NCBI GenBank assembly: GCA_017507325.1
Contig: JAFWBD010000053.1
Location: 1 to 39,032 of the forward strand
Source of the DNA: Clostridia bacterium
Lineage (GTDB): Bacteria > Bacillota > Clostridia > Oscillospirales > SIG627
DNA: 39,032 nt
Direction: 5' to 3'
Notes under the pieces: model-generated
Databases searched by the model: none
What the model was told of the DNA's origin: nothing
Seen by the model: only the letters and a program-made list of their open reading frames with translations
In this document: piece after piece, positions 14,225-23,171 of the stretch
Layout of the letters: the number at the start of each line of letters is the position of its first letter
Position numbering within the stretch: position 1 is the first letter of the stretch
Program-made: the position numbers and the translations under genes

Positions 14225-15292
14225 ATGATAGCATTGGTTTTTTGTGGTGACTTGAAATATTGTCCCTACATTAACAGATATATTGAAAGACTTGAAAATG
14301 CACACGTAGATTATAAAGTGTATTTTTGGAATCGAAGCAAATTTGAATTGAAGTTATCTGATCATTATGTTTATTATGATCAAGCTTCAGATCTTACAAG
14401 CGGGAAAGTGCAAAAACTTCTTGATTTCGTAAGGTTTAGGAGTTGGCTGATTCAGCAGCTCAAAAAAAATCACCATGAGAAAATCATTGCGCTATCCACA
14501 CTGACAGGAGTCTTTCTTGGTAGCTTCCTATATAAAAAGAAGGGTAGCTATATTTTCGATGTCAGGGACTACAGTTACGAACACATCAAACCTTTTTATT
14601 GGATTGAGAAGAAGGTTGTTGAGAACAGCGCATTTACCGCGATATCATCTGCAGGGTTTAAGGCTTTTCTGCCAGATCGTGATTATATTATTGCACACAA
14701 TTTCAATCGTAATGATATTATTGAAGGGGTAAAATTTTCAAAGACCTGTGGGAAAATTAACTTCGTTTGGAATGGGGTTGTTCGTTATTTTGAGTTTCAG
14801 CGGTATTACTTGGATGCGCTGAAGAATGATCCGCGTTTTGATATTGTATTTCACGGAGATGGCCCGGAGTTGAATTTGTACAAAGAGTATTGCGCTCAAA
14901 ATGGGTTTAATAATGTTCTGTTTACGGGATCATATAACAATTCGGAAAAAGCTGCATTGCTAAAGAATGCCCATATATTGAACAATTGCTACGGTTATAC
15001 GAAAAATGCCGGTAACAAACTAAAATATGCAGTTTCAAATCGTTTTTATGACGGAATGATTTACCATATTCCACAGCTTGTAGAACCGGAAGGATATAAG
15101 CCGCGATGGGCTAAGGAAGCGGGAATAGGAGTTGCTTTTCCACCAAATGAAGGTTTTGCTGATAAATTATATGCGTATTATCAAGGGCTTGATGTTGATA
15201 CGTTTGATAGCGCGTGTGAAAATGAATTGCATAGAGTTATAAGTGAAGATGACCACTATGTCAAAATGATTGATGAATTTATAACAAAATAA
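14225..15292 (+). CDS. GT-B glycosyltransferase (GT4-like)
   Basis: A 355-residue predicted glycosyltransferase with the GT-B layout. The N-terminal half has a Rossmann-type start (MIALVFCGDLKYCPYI), ALSTLTGVFLG and a YIFDVRDYSYEH acceptor-side element. The C-terminal half has INFVWNGVVRYFEFQRYYLDA, HGDGPELNLYKEYC and NVLFTGSYNNSEKAALLKNA, as in GT4 donor-binding domains. The final part (KYAVSNRFYDGMIYHIPQLV) is typical of family members that pick one polymer. The start at 14225 has AGGAG five bases upstream and lies 14 bases after the ATP-grasp gene. The sugar is unknown. A 104-base gap follows, containing a direct repeat of AGAGTTATT and no clear terminator. Confidence 0.8.
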   Translation: MIALVFCGDLKYCPYINRYIERLENAHVDYKVYFWNRSKFELKLSDHYVYYDQASDLTSGKVQKLLDFVRFRSWLIQQLKKNHHEKIIALSTLTGVFLGSFLYKKKGSYIFDVRDYSYEHIKPFYWIEKKVVENSAFTAISSAGFKAFLPDRDYIIAHNFNRNDIIEGVKFSKTCGKINFVWNGVVRYFEFQRYYLDALKNDPRFDIVFHGDGPELNLYKEYCAQNGFNNVLFTGSYNNSEKAALLKNAHILNNCYGYTKNAGNKLKYAVSNRFYDGMIYHIPQLVEPEGYKPRWAKEAGIGVAFPPNEGFADKLYAYYQGLDVDTFDSACENELHRVISEDDHYVKMIDEFITK

Positions 15293-15396
15293 AGCAACAG
15301 ATACATAGAGTTATTAGAGTTATTCTTTGTTCTTGCTGGGGTAAATAGGAAGCGTTAGAATACTTGGTTGTCGCAACAAATAGGAAAGGGAACATT

Positions 15397-16485
15397 ATGA
15401 AAACAGTAATGCTCGTCTTCGGGACACGGCCCGAAGCAATTAAGATGTGCCCTCTGGTAAATGAGCTGAAGACCAGAGAAAATATCAAAACGGTGGTTTG
15501 TGTAACCGGTCAGCACCGCCAGATGCTGGATATGGTGCTGGATACGTTTGGAGTGGTTCCGGATTATGACCTTTCCATTATGAAGGCAGGGCAGACCCTC
15601 TTTGACATTACCACAAACATTTTGAATAAAATCGGAGAGGTGCTGGACGAGGTGAAGCCCGACGTGGTTTTGGTTCACGGAGATACCTCCACGACTTTCG
15701 TGACGGCTCTTGCTTGCTTCTATAAGCAGATTGCCATTGGTCACGTGGAAGCCGGACTTCGCACATACAACATTTATAGCCCTTATCCGGAAGAATTTAA
15801 CCGCCAAGCGGTCTCCATTATTTCCAAGTATAACTTTGCTCCCACCGAGCTTTCCAAGGCAAACCTTGTCAAGGAAGGCAAGGAGGAGAGCAGTATCTAC
15901 ATCACCGGAAATACCGCCATTGATGCGCTGAAAACCACTGTGCGAGAGGATTATACCCATTCCGAATTGGAATGGGCAAAGGATAGCCGTCTCATTATGA
16001 TTACGGCACATCGCCGTGAAAATCTCGGGGAACCGATGCACAATATGTTCCGTGCGATTCGCCGCGTTATGGATGAGCATCCCGATGTGAAAGCCATCTA
16101 TCCCATCCATATGAATCCTGTGGTTCGCAAGGCAGCTGATGAAGAGTTGGGGGGGTGCGATAGAATCCATATTATTGAGCCGCTTGAAGTTTTGGATTTC
16201 CATAATTTCCTTGCGCGTAGCTTTATGATTTTGACCGATAGCGGTGGAATTCAGGAAGAAGCTCCGTCTCTGGGTAAGCCCGTTCTTGTGATGCGTGATA
16301 CCACGGAACGCCCCGAAGGTATCAAAGCAGGTACCCTCAAACTGGTAGGTACCGATGAGCAAGTGATTTACGAGAATTTCAAGCGACTGCTGGAAGATCA
16401 GACTGCATATGATGCGATGTCGAAGGCAAGCAACCCCTATGGGGATGGACTTGCTTGCAAGAGAATAGCGGATATTCTAGAGTAA
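15397..16485 (+). CDS. wecB: UDP-N-acetylglucosamine 2-epimerase (non-hydrolysing)
   Basis: A 362-residue cytoplasmic enzyme that interconverts UDP-GlcNAc and UDP-ManNAc, a precursor for capsular ManNAc or ManNAcA. Motifs in order are FGTRPEAIKM (8-17), VHGDTSTT (93-100), GHVEAGLRTYNIYSPYPEEF (115-134), TAHRRENLGEPM and TDSGGIQEEAPSLGKPVLVM. The length is that expected for the family. The start at 15397 has AGGAAAGGG upstream. Its composition is less AT-rich than the genes around it, so it may have a different origin. No ManNAc dehydrogenase is visible, so the product is probably used as ManNAc or passed to an enzyme encoded elsewhere. Confidence 0.95.
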   Translation: MKTVMLVFGTRPEAIKMCPLVNELKTRENIKTVVCVTGQHRQMLDMVLDTFGVVPDYDLSIMKAGQTLFDITTNILNKIGEVLDEVKPDVVLVHGDTSTTFVTALACFYKQIAIGHVEAGLRTYNIYSPYPEEFNRQAVSIISKYNFAPTELSKANLVKEGKEESSIYITGNTAIDALKTTVREDYTHSELEWAKDSRLIMITAHRRENLGEPMHNMFRAIRRVMDEHPDVKAIYPIHMNPVVRKAADEELGGCDRIHIIEPLEVLDFHNFLARSFMILTDSGGIQEEAPSLGKPVLVMRDTTERPEGIKAGTLKLVGTDEQVIYENFKRLLEDQTAYDAMSKASNPYGDGLACKRIADILE

Positions 16486-16521
16486 GTATATGGTTGTTTG
16501 TGTGCGAGGGGTAATATAATA

Positions 16522-17160
16522 ATGAGTGAGTCTAAATTACTAAGGATGCATTTGAAATTGTGCAATATAATCAGAAATAGACTAAACAGAATGAGGTTGA
16601 AAAATGATCAGTGCACAATTATTTCAAGCAACTGTACAGGCGGATTTATCTCGCATTGGTTGGGATTGCGGTTTAATTCTCCAACGGTTAATTTGTTTAT
16701 TAAGCCCAAAGACTTTATAAAAATTCTTGAGAATTTTGATTATTACTTTGACTCGAAAACAGAAATTTATGAATGCATTGATCATGACAAAAACTATCCG
16801 GTTGGCGAGTTTGAAACGGGAGTTAAGCTTTGGTTTATGCATTATACATCCTTTGAAGATGCTGTCCAAAAATGGAAGCAAAGGTGTGGCAGGATAGATA
16901 AAAACAATCTTTACATAATTATGGTAGAACGTGATTCCTGCACAGAAGAAGATTTGCTTCGCTTCGATAAGTTGCCGTATGAAAATAAGGTTTGTCTGGT
17001 GCACAAAGACTACAATCGCGTGCAATGTGCCTATCGCATCCCTGGTTTTGAAGAGAAAAATGAAGTGGGACAACTTCACCATGTTTGCAACAAGGTCAAT
17101 GGTAAAAGGTATTTAGATGCCTTTAAGTATGTGGATTTTTTAAACAGTAATTGTAAATAA
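16522..17160 (+). CDS. DUF1919 family polysaccharide-cluster protein
   Basis: A 212-residue protein that fits the DUF1919 family seen in exopolysaccharide clusters. Family-like elements are CTIISSNCTGGFISHWLGL (about 32-50), NSPTVNLFIKPKDFIKILEN (53-72), FDYYF, a KLWFMHYTSFEDAVQKWKQR segment and NLYIIMVERD. It may act as a sugar-modifying transferase, but I know of no proven function. The start at 16522 has GAGGGG about ten bases upstream. It is strongly AT-rich. A 111-base spacer to the next gene contains an ATGCAG/CTGCAT inverted repeat and nothing else I can name. Confidence 0.78.
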   Translation: MSESKLLRMHLKLCNIIRNRLNRMRLKNDQCTIISSNCTGGFISHWLGLRFNSPTVNLFIKPKDFIKILENFDYYFDSKTEIYECIDHDKNYPVGEFETGVKLWFMHYTSFEDAVQKWKQRCGRIDKNNLYIIMVERDSCTEEDLLRFDKLPYENKVCLVHKDYNRVQCAYRIPGFEEKNEVGQLHHVCNKVNGKRYLDAFKYVDFLNSNCK

Positions 17161-17271
17161 CTAAAAGCATAGGTTGGTATTAAATTTTTTAGGTCAAAAT
17201 GCAGAACAACATCAATATAACAGAGACCTGCATATTTTATTTAAGTACAAAGATAAGGATTAGGGGGTTGT

Positions 17272-18468
17272 ATGAAAACAACTAAAAGCTATGCAAAAGT
17301 TGAACGTATTGGCTTATCATTTTTTACTCTATGCTTTTATGCTTTAGTACCGATATTGTCTTCGTCTGAGCACTCGGCATATTTTAAAGATATGGTCCCG
17401 GTCCTTTTTCTGCAATGTTTGGTAATATTATTTTATAGGAAGACACTGTTCTCAACAAACGCATGGATATATCTAGGCTTGTTTGCTTCTGCAATAGTAT
17501 CAACGATGTTCTCTGATTATGTTCAATTTGAAAGAACGATATTCACGTATTTTTTGTTGTGCGTGATTACAATTATATTTGCGGGAATTCAATATTCAAA
17601 AAAAGACATTAACTACTTCATAAATTTTTATATATTCTATGGCGTTCTTTGTGCGATATTAATCATATTGAGTTGGTTTTTTCAGGTTGAGTATCAATGG
17701 AACAGGTATTCGCTTGATATTATTGGATTGCACAAAAATCCAAATTATATAAACAATATCATTCTTTTAGCAATGGCATTTTTGATGTATCGCTTAATAC
17801 AAAAAGCGGGAAATATGTTGTTTAACCTTCTTTGCGGTATCATTATGTGTGCAGGGGTTTTTCTGACAGGAACACGAGCTGCGTTTCTTTGCATGTTGGC
17901 GTTGTGCAGTTTTTCAATTCTATATGTTTTAATAATTAAGCAGAAATATAGTTATATTTTGTTGTTTGGAATTTTTGCTGTTGGTGCATATCTATTTTTA
18001 ATGAATTTTGTTTCAGAAGTTATTATAGAAAGATTAACGGGAGATAAATTACTAAATGATGACAGCAGATGGTTTATGTGGCAGAGTGCACTTAACGAGT
18101 TTACAAAACATCCAATTCTGGGAATGGGATTAAGTGGCATTACTGAGTACAATCGTACAATCAGCTCTGTGGAAGCTATCCACAACGTTGTTTTGCAATT
18201 TGTATGCGACCAAGGATTGATAGGGGGTATTTTGTTTGTATCACTTTTGGTATCAATCTGGCGTAGAGTAAAAAAAGAAGATAGATTCCTGTTAACTTTG
18301 ATGATAATTGCATTGTATGTTCCAATTATGTTTCAAAATGGAACCGTGTCTTTTACTTTTTGGTGGCCTTTGGCGGTTTTAGAGATTTTTTCAAATGTTA
18401 GTGCGAGGAGTGGAATATATGAAAGCAGAAAAAGTACAACTATCTGTACTGATGAGTGTTTACAATGA
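17272..18468 (+). CDS. O-antigen-type polymerase (Wzy-like)
   Basis: A 398-residue integral membrane protein with about ten or eleven hydrophobic segments, predicted to join flipped repeat units on the outer face of the membrane. The family signature of O-antigen ligase/polymerase proteins appears as VFLTGTRAAFLCMLAL (about 201-216) and a long external loop containing SRWFMWQSALNEFTKHPILG (about 265-284), then MGLSG and AIHNVVLQFVCDQGLIGG. These carry the conserved Arg and His positions of the family. GGGGG lies upstream of the ATG at 17272. The 3' end overlaps the next gene by 50 bases. Polymerase rather than ligase is inferred from the cluster context. Confidence 0.88.
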   Translation: MKTTKSYAKVERIGLSFFTLCFYALVPILSSSEHSAYFKDMVPVLFLQCLVILFYRKTLFSTNAWIYLGLFASAIVSTMFSDYVQFERTIFTYFLLCVITIIFAGIQYSKKDINYFINFYIFYGVLCAILIILSWFFQVEYQWNRYSLDIIGLHKNPNYINNIILLAMAFLMYRLIQKAGNMLFNLLCGIIMCAGVFLTGTRAAFLCMLALCSFSILYVLIIKQKYSYILLFGIFAVGAYLFLMNFVSEVIIERLTGDKLLNDDSRWFMWQSALNEFTKHPILGMGLSGITEYNRTISSVEAIHNVVLQFVCDQGLIGGILFVSLLVSIWRRVKKEDRFLLTLMIIALYVPIMFQNGTVSFTFWWPLAVLEIFSNVSARSGIYESRKSTTICTDECLQ

Positions 18469-19399
18469 AACGCTCAAAGATATTGCAGAAGCTATAGAAT
18501 CTATATTAAATCAAACGTTTTCTAATTTTGAGCTTTTAATTGTAGACGATAATCCATCGAGGCTCGATCATAAAAATCTGCTTGCAGAATACAAGAAAAA
18601 AGATTCGCGTATTATCATACTTGACAATCAAAAAAATATAGGTTTGGCTATGTCTATGAATAAAGCTGCGGCTAAAGCCCGTAGTGATATTTTTGTCAGA
18701 ATGGATGCGGATGACATAAGTTTACCAACTCGCTTTGAAGAACAATATCAATTGTTGCGTAGCAATTGTTATGATTTGGTTTGTGGCAGGTTTACATCAA
18801 TAGATGAAGCATCTTTGGACATAGGGTTAAATGAAATTAAACCTGAGTATATATCATCAGAAGAGATTGCCGAGACCCTTCCGTACAAGTCTGTCATACA
18901 CCACCCTACAGTGATGATGACGAGAGCCATTTTCGAAAGAGTTAATGGCTATAGAGATTTTCCGTGTGCTCAAGATTATGATTTGTGGCTACGTATGCTT
19001 GATGCAAAAGCGACGTTTGCGATGACGAATAAGACTATACTGAAATATCGAATAAGAGAATCTAGCATTTCTGGTTCTAAAAAAATCAAGCAAAGACTAA
19101 CAATTGAGTATATCCGTGACCGATATATTGAACGCTTAAGAAAAGGGAAAGATAGTTTTTCTAAAGAGCATTATCAGAACTATTTAAATAAGCAAATCAA
19201 GAATGAATCAAAGGATTCAGAGTTGATTGAACAAGGAAATGTTATATTAAATTATGCCAAGGAGTGTGAAGAACACGGAAAAGCATTGTATTCTAAACTG
19301 TTAAAATGTAAAGTGTTGCTGTGTAATCGTGTGTATAGACACGTCTTCTTGAAATTATGGGTCAGCAAAATAATAATAAAACGATTAAGACAGCGCTGA
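18419..19399 (+). CDS. Glycosyltransferase family 2
   Basis: A 326-residue GT-A fold glycosyltransferase. Its N-terminus reads VLMSVYNETLKDIAEAIESI, followed by ELLIVDDNPS (Asp43-Asp44), the metal-binding VRMDADDIS (94-102) and CAQDYDLWLRMLDAK for the acceptor side. The C-terminal 90 residues are basic and probably sit at the membrane. The start at 18419, inside the end of the polymerase gene, is supported by GAGGAG nine bases upstream. Its stop shares bases with the flippase start. It is AT-rich. Confidence 0.93.
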   Translation: MKAEKVQLSVLMSVYNETLKDIAEAIESILNQTFSNFELLIVDDNPSRLDHKNLLAEYKKKDSRIIILDNQKNIGLAMSMNKAAAKARSDIFVRMDADDISLPTRFEEQYQLLRSNCYDLVCGRFTSIDEASLDIGLNEIKPEYISSEEIAETLPYKSVIHHPTVMMTRAIFERVNGYRDFPCAQDYDLWLRMLDAKATFAMTNKTILKYRIRESSISGSKKIKQRLTIEYIRDRYIERLRKGKDSFSKEHYQNYLNKQIKNESKDSELIEQGNVILNYAKECEEHGKALYSKLLKCKVLLCNRVYRHVFLKLWVSKIIIKRLRQR

Positions 19400-20877
19400 T
19401 GGATGAGAAGAAAATGAATGCCAAAAACACAATAGCTAATTCTTTTAAATGGTCTGCCATTGGGGAAGTGGTAATCAAAATTAACACTCCTATCCTTAAT
19501 GCAATCCTCGCACATATACTTTTGCCGGAAGACTATGCTCCACTAGCAATCATAACTATGTTAATTTCATTTTGTGAGGTTTTTGTAGAATCCGGTTTTA
19601 AAAAATACTTGATTCAGCACAAATTTGAGAGCATAGAGGAAGAACAAAAAGCGTTTCATGTCGCATCGTGGACAACGTTGGCGATATCATTACTAATCTG
19701 GGGTATTATCATTGCTTTTTGCAAGCCCCTTAGTTCTTTTTTGGGAAATGGTGATATTTGGCTAGCTGTAGCGATATCGGGATGTATTTTGCCAATGTAT
19801 GCAATGATAGGAATTTTTGATTCATCGATTCAAAAAGCCTTGGAGTTTAAAAAGATTTTTTGGGCGAGAGTGATTACATCATTAATTCCGTTGGTTATAA
19901 CGATTCCAGCAGCTATTGCAGGATTGAAGTATTGGGCTTTGATAATAGGCAACATTGCAAGTATTATGGCGCAAATGCTTGTGTTGTATTTCCAAAGCAA
20001 GTACAGAATAAAACTGTTTTATTCTTTTTCATTGCTATTCAATATGCTGTCAGATACTGTATGGACATTGGCAGATGGAATTGCGATTTGGTTGACAGCT
20101 TGGGTTGATTCTTTAATTATTACCCGTTTTATGTCGGAATACTACTTGGGATTATATAAAAACTCGCTGGCGACAGTTACGGGATTGCTAAATATGATCG
20201 CTGCAGCAGTGATTCCTGTATTATTTGTAGGATTGACGAAGTATCAAAGTGATAACAAAAAGTTTTCAAATTTATTTATACAAACACAGCGTATGCTTGC
20301 AATTATATTGATTCCCATAGGTGTTGGTTTATTTTTATTTAGTGATGTTGCTGTAATGATACTGTTTGGAAACAAATGGAAAGAAGCATCCCAAGTGGTA
20401 GGAATTACGGCACTAACGCTTGCACTTCGCACGGTTTATGTTAGTATTTGCAGCGAAGCATATAGAGCGAAAGGATTGTTTAATATACCATTGCTGTTAC
20501 AATGCGCAGATCTTTGCGTACTTGTTCCCGTTTGTATTATTTCAGCAAAATTTGGCTTTTGGCCTTTGGTATATTCGCGTGCTTTTTCTCGGCTGGTATT
20601 GATTGTTCCGGAATTTGTTTTGCTTAAAAGAGTTTTGGATATAGATATAAGAAATCAGCTGAAAAAGCAAATACCTATTATTTTGGCTACGGTGATAATG
20701 GGTATAGTTGGTCTTGAGGTGAGAACTTTTTCGGATTCTATAGTTTGGCAAATCATTTCAATTTTTATCTGCATTGTTATTTATTTTTCGGCTCTTTTGG
20801 GGTTATTCTCAAGTGTTCGAAGTGAACTTACCCAAACGAACTTTTTTCAGAGAATCAAAAGAAAGATTGTAAAATAA
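19399..20877 (+). CDS. wzx: Oligosaccharide flippase (Wzx, MOP superfamily)
   Basis: A 492-residue membrane protein with about 12-14 hydrophobic helices that would move the undecaprenyl-linked repeat unit across the membrane. The N-terminal NTIANSFKWSAIGEVVIKIN and the adjoining LLPEDYAPLAIITMLISFCE and VESGFKKYLIQHK are typical of the TuaB/Wzx polysaccharide transporter family. The frame is open from 19357, but I chose 19399 because TGATG there joins the stop of the GT2 gene to this ATG, the usual form of translational coupling. The last AT-rich gene of the cassette ends here. Confidence 0.9.
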   Translation: MDEKKMNAKNTIANSFKWSAIGEVVIKINTPILNAILAHILLPEDYAPLAIITMLISFCEVFVESGFKKYLIQHKFESIEEEQKAFHVASWTTLAISLLIWGIIIAFCKPLSSFLGNGDIWLAVAISGCILPMYAMIGIFDSSIQKALEFKKIFWARVITSLIPLVITIPAAIAGLKYWALIIGNIASIMAQMLVLYFQSKYRIKLFYSFSLLFNMLSDTVWTLADGIAIWLTAWVDSLIITRFMSEYYLGLYKNSLATVTGLLNMIAAAVIPVLFVGLTKYQSDNKKFSNLFIQTQRMLAIILIPIGVGLFLFSDVAVMILFGNKWKEASQVVGITALTLALRTVYVSICSEAYRAKGLFNIPLLLQCADLCVLVPVCIISAKFGFWPLVYSRAFSRLVLIVPEFVLLKRVLDIDIRNQLKKQIPIILATVIMGIVGLEVRTFSDSIVWQIISIFICIVIYFSALLGLFSSVRSELTQTNFFQRIKRKIVK

Positions 20878-20893
20878 TATAAAAGGACGTATT

Positions 20894-21985
20894 ATGTTGT
20901 GTTATAACGTAGAGTTAAAAAACAGAGTTGTTCTGGTGACAGGGGCGGCGGGGTTTATTGGGTCGAATCTGGTGATGGAGCTTTTGCGGACGGTGGAAGG
21001 GGTTTGTATTGTCGGGCTTGACAATATGAACGACTATTACGACGTTTCCATTAAGGAATACAGGCTTTCGGAGATTGAGAGGCTGGCGGCAGAGCACCCC
21101 GACTGCAAGTGGGAATTTGTGCGGGGGGATCTGGCGGATCGCGCTCTTTTGGACGGGCTGTTTGAGAAGCACCGCTTTTCGGTGGTGGTGAATTTGGCCG
21201 CGCAGGCGGGGGTTCGCTATTCCATTACCAATCCCGACGTTTATATTGAATCCAACATCATTGGCTTTTACAACATTTTGGAGGCCTGCCGTGCCACCAT
21301 GGGGACGGATCACCCGGTGGAGCATTTGGTTTACGCCTCCTCCTCTTCCGTTTACGGAAGCAACAAAAAGATTCCGTATTCCACCGAGGACAAGGTGGAC
21401 AATCCCGTTTCCCTTTATGCGGCCACCAAGAAGAGCAATGAATTGATGGCCCACGCTTATTCCAAGCTCTACAACATTCCCTCTACGGGACTGCGCTTCT
21501 TTACGGTTTACGGGCCTGCAGGGCGTCCCGATATGGCGTATTTCGGCTTTACCAACAAGCTTTTGAAGGGCCAGACCATTGAAATTTTCAATTACGGCAA
21601 CTGCAAGAGAGATTTTACCTACGTGGACGATATTGTGGAAGGCGTCAAGCGAGTGATGCAGCACGCGCCCGAGAAAAAGACGGGGGAGGACGGGCTTCCC
21701 TTGCCGCCCTACGCGGTGTACAACATCGGCAACAACAATCCTGAGAATTTGTTGGATTTTGTGACGATTTTGCAGGAGGAATTGATCCGCGCCAAGGTTT
21801 TGCCCGAGGATTACGATTTTGAGGCCCACAAAAGATTGGTTCCCATGCAGCCCGGTGACGTGCCCGTTACCTATGCCGACACCTCGGCCTTGGAGAGGGA
21901 TTTCGGCTTTAAGCCCGCCACCTCTCTGCGGGAGGGCTTGCGCCGCTTTGCGGAATGGTACCACGATTTTTATCAGAGCAAATGA
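20894..21985 (+). CDS. UDP-glucuronate 4-epimerase
   Basis: A 363-residue extended short-chain dehydrogenase that interconverts UDP-glucuronate and UDP-galacturonate. The NAD site is VTGAAGFIGSN (15-25). YASSSSVYGS and SLYAATKKSNELMAHAYS hold the catalytic Ser and Tyr175-x3-Lys179. TVYGPAGRPDMAYFGFT and GNCKRDFTYVDDIVEGV match the LpsL/CapI type rather than GalE. AAGGACG lies upstream of the ATG. Composition switches here from AT-rich to the GC-rich style of the rest of the window. No UDP-glucose dehydrogenase is in the window, so UDP-GlcA must come from elsewhere, or UDP-GalA from the salvage genes that follow. Confidence 0.9.
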   Translation: MLCYNVELKNRVVLVTGAAGFIGSNLVMELLRTVEGVCIVGLDNMNDYYDVSIKEYRLSEIERLAAEHPDCKWEFVRGDLADRALLDGLFEKHRFSVVVNLAAQAGVRYSITNPDVYIESNIIGFYNILEACRATMGTDHPVEHLVYASSSSVYGSNKKIPYSTEDKVDNPVSLYAATKKSNELMAHAYSKLYNIPSTGLRFFTVYGPAGRPDMAYFGFTNKLLKGQTIEIFNYGNCKRDFTYVDDIVEGVKRVMQHAPEKKTGEDGLPLPPYAVYNIGNNNPENLLDFVTILQEELIRAKVLPEDYDFEAHKRLVPMQPGDVPVTYADTSALERDFGFKPATSLREGLRRFAEWYHDFYQSK

Positions 21986-21998
21986 CAAGGGGGAGACT

Positions 21999-23171
21999 AT
22001 GACAGCAGCGGAAGCATTTGAGAAGCTTTATAAAAAATCCCCACAGCACGTGGCCTTTACTCCATATCGCGTATGTCCCGTGGGGGCTCACGTTGACCAT
22101 CAGCTGGGGAAGATCACGGGATTTGCCATCAACAAGGGCATTCATATTGCCTACGGTCCCAAGCAAAACGGTGTGATCGAAATTCAATCCCTCCAATTTG
22201 AAAAGCGGGCGCAGTGGCACGTAGCTTCCACTCCCGAAAAGCCCCAAGGGGATTGGGCGGATCACTTGAGAGGGGCGACCATTGCCCTGCAATCCAGATA
22301 CAATTTGAAGGTAGGCTTTTGTGCCGTTCTCGACGGGGAGCTTCCCATCGGCGGGCTTTCCTCTTCAGCGGCGGTGATTATTACCTTTCTGTCTGCACTT
22401 TGCCGACTGAACGGGATTGAATTGACCGAGCAGGAATTGATTTTGATTTCCAAGGAAGCGGAAAATCGATACGTAGGAGTGGCTTGCGGAAAACTGGATC
22501 AATCCTGCGAGGTATACTGCAAGAAGGATCATCTTTTGTATATGGATCTTCGGGATGACAGCTATGAATTGATTCCGCAACATCCCAAAATGAAGCCGTA
22601 CAAATTTGCCATCTTTTTCAGCGGCTTGGAGCGCAGCCTGGCGGGCTCCGCCTTCAATATGCGGGTGGACGAATGCCGCAGTGCCGCTTACGCCCTGAAG
22701 GCCTTTGCCGGAATGGAATACGGAAAATTTGAGGAAACGCATCTGCGGGACGTGCCCCGCGAGGTGTTTGAGACCTACAAGGATCGCCTTCCCGACAATT
22801 GGTGGAAGCGCGCGGAGCATTGGTACGGGGAATTCGATCGTGTGGAAAAGGGCGCGGAGGCTTGGCGTCGGGGCGACATGGAGGCCTATGGAAAGCTTTC
22901 CTTTGAAAGCGGCTACAGCTCCATTCATTTTTGGGAGACGGGCTCTCCGGAATTGATCGAGCTTTATCGCATTATGACCGAAACCGAGGGGATCTACGGC
23001 GGCCGCTTTTCCGGTGCGGGCTTCAAGGGCTGCTGTTTGGCCTTGATCGATCCTGCATATGAGGAGAGCATTCTTCGAAGCGTCGGTGAAAAATATTGCA
23101 AGGCCTTTCCGCATTTGAAGGAGAAATATTCCGCACATCTTTGCGAAAGTGCCGATGGAGTGAAATTATGA
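21999..23171 (+). CDS. GHMP kinase resembling galacturonokinase
   Basis: A 390-residue sugar kinase of the galactokinase branch. The sugar-binding motif is FTPYRVCPVGAHVDHQLG (20-37). In galactokinase this reads with GEHTDY, and the Glu that contacts the C6 hydroxyl is Ala30 here. The combination YR-C-GAH-DHQ is the one I recall from plant galacturonokinase. LPIGGLSSSAAV (115-126) is the ATP motif, CGKLDQSCEVY holds the catalytic Asp167, and GGRFSGAGFKGCCLAL is the third GHMP motif. It would turn D-galacturonate and ATP into GalA-1-phosphate. GGGGGAG precedes the ATG by about five bases, and the gene follows the UDP-GlcA epimerase by 13 bases. Galactokinase is the main alternative, but the replaced Glu and the neighbours favour a uronate. 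Confidence 0.8.
   Translation: MTAAEAFEKLYKKSPQHVAFTPYRVCPVGAHVDHQLGKITGFAINKGIHIAYGPKQNGVIEIQSLQFEKRAQWHVASTPEKPQGDWADHLRGATIALQSRYNLKVGFCAVLDGELPIGGLSSSAAVIITFLSALCRLNGIELTEQELILISKEAENRYVGVACGKLDQSCEVYCKKDHLLYMDLRDDSYELIPQHPKMKPYKFAIFFSGLERSLAGSAFNMRVDECRSAAYALKAFAGMEYGKFEETHLRDVPREVFETYKDRLPDNWWKRAEHWYGEFDRVEKGAEAWRRGDMEAYGKLSFESGYSSIHFWETGSPELIELYRIMTETEGIYGGRFSGAGFKGCCLALIDPAYEESILRSVGEKYCKAFPHLKEKYSAHLCESADGVKL

Noticed and set aside
20894..21985. UDP-glucose 4-epimerase (galE)
   Set aside because: The GPAGRPDMA and CKRDFTYVDDI elements and the spacing fit the UDP-glucuronate 4-epimerase type better.
21999..23171. Plain galactokinase (galK)
   Set aside because: The GEHTDY-type motif is replaced by GAHVDH, losing the Glu that contacts the C6 hydroxyl, and the neighbours are uronate enzymes. 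Not excluded until assayed.
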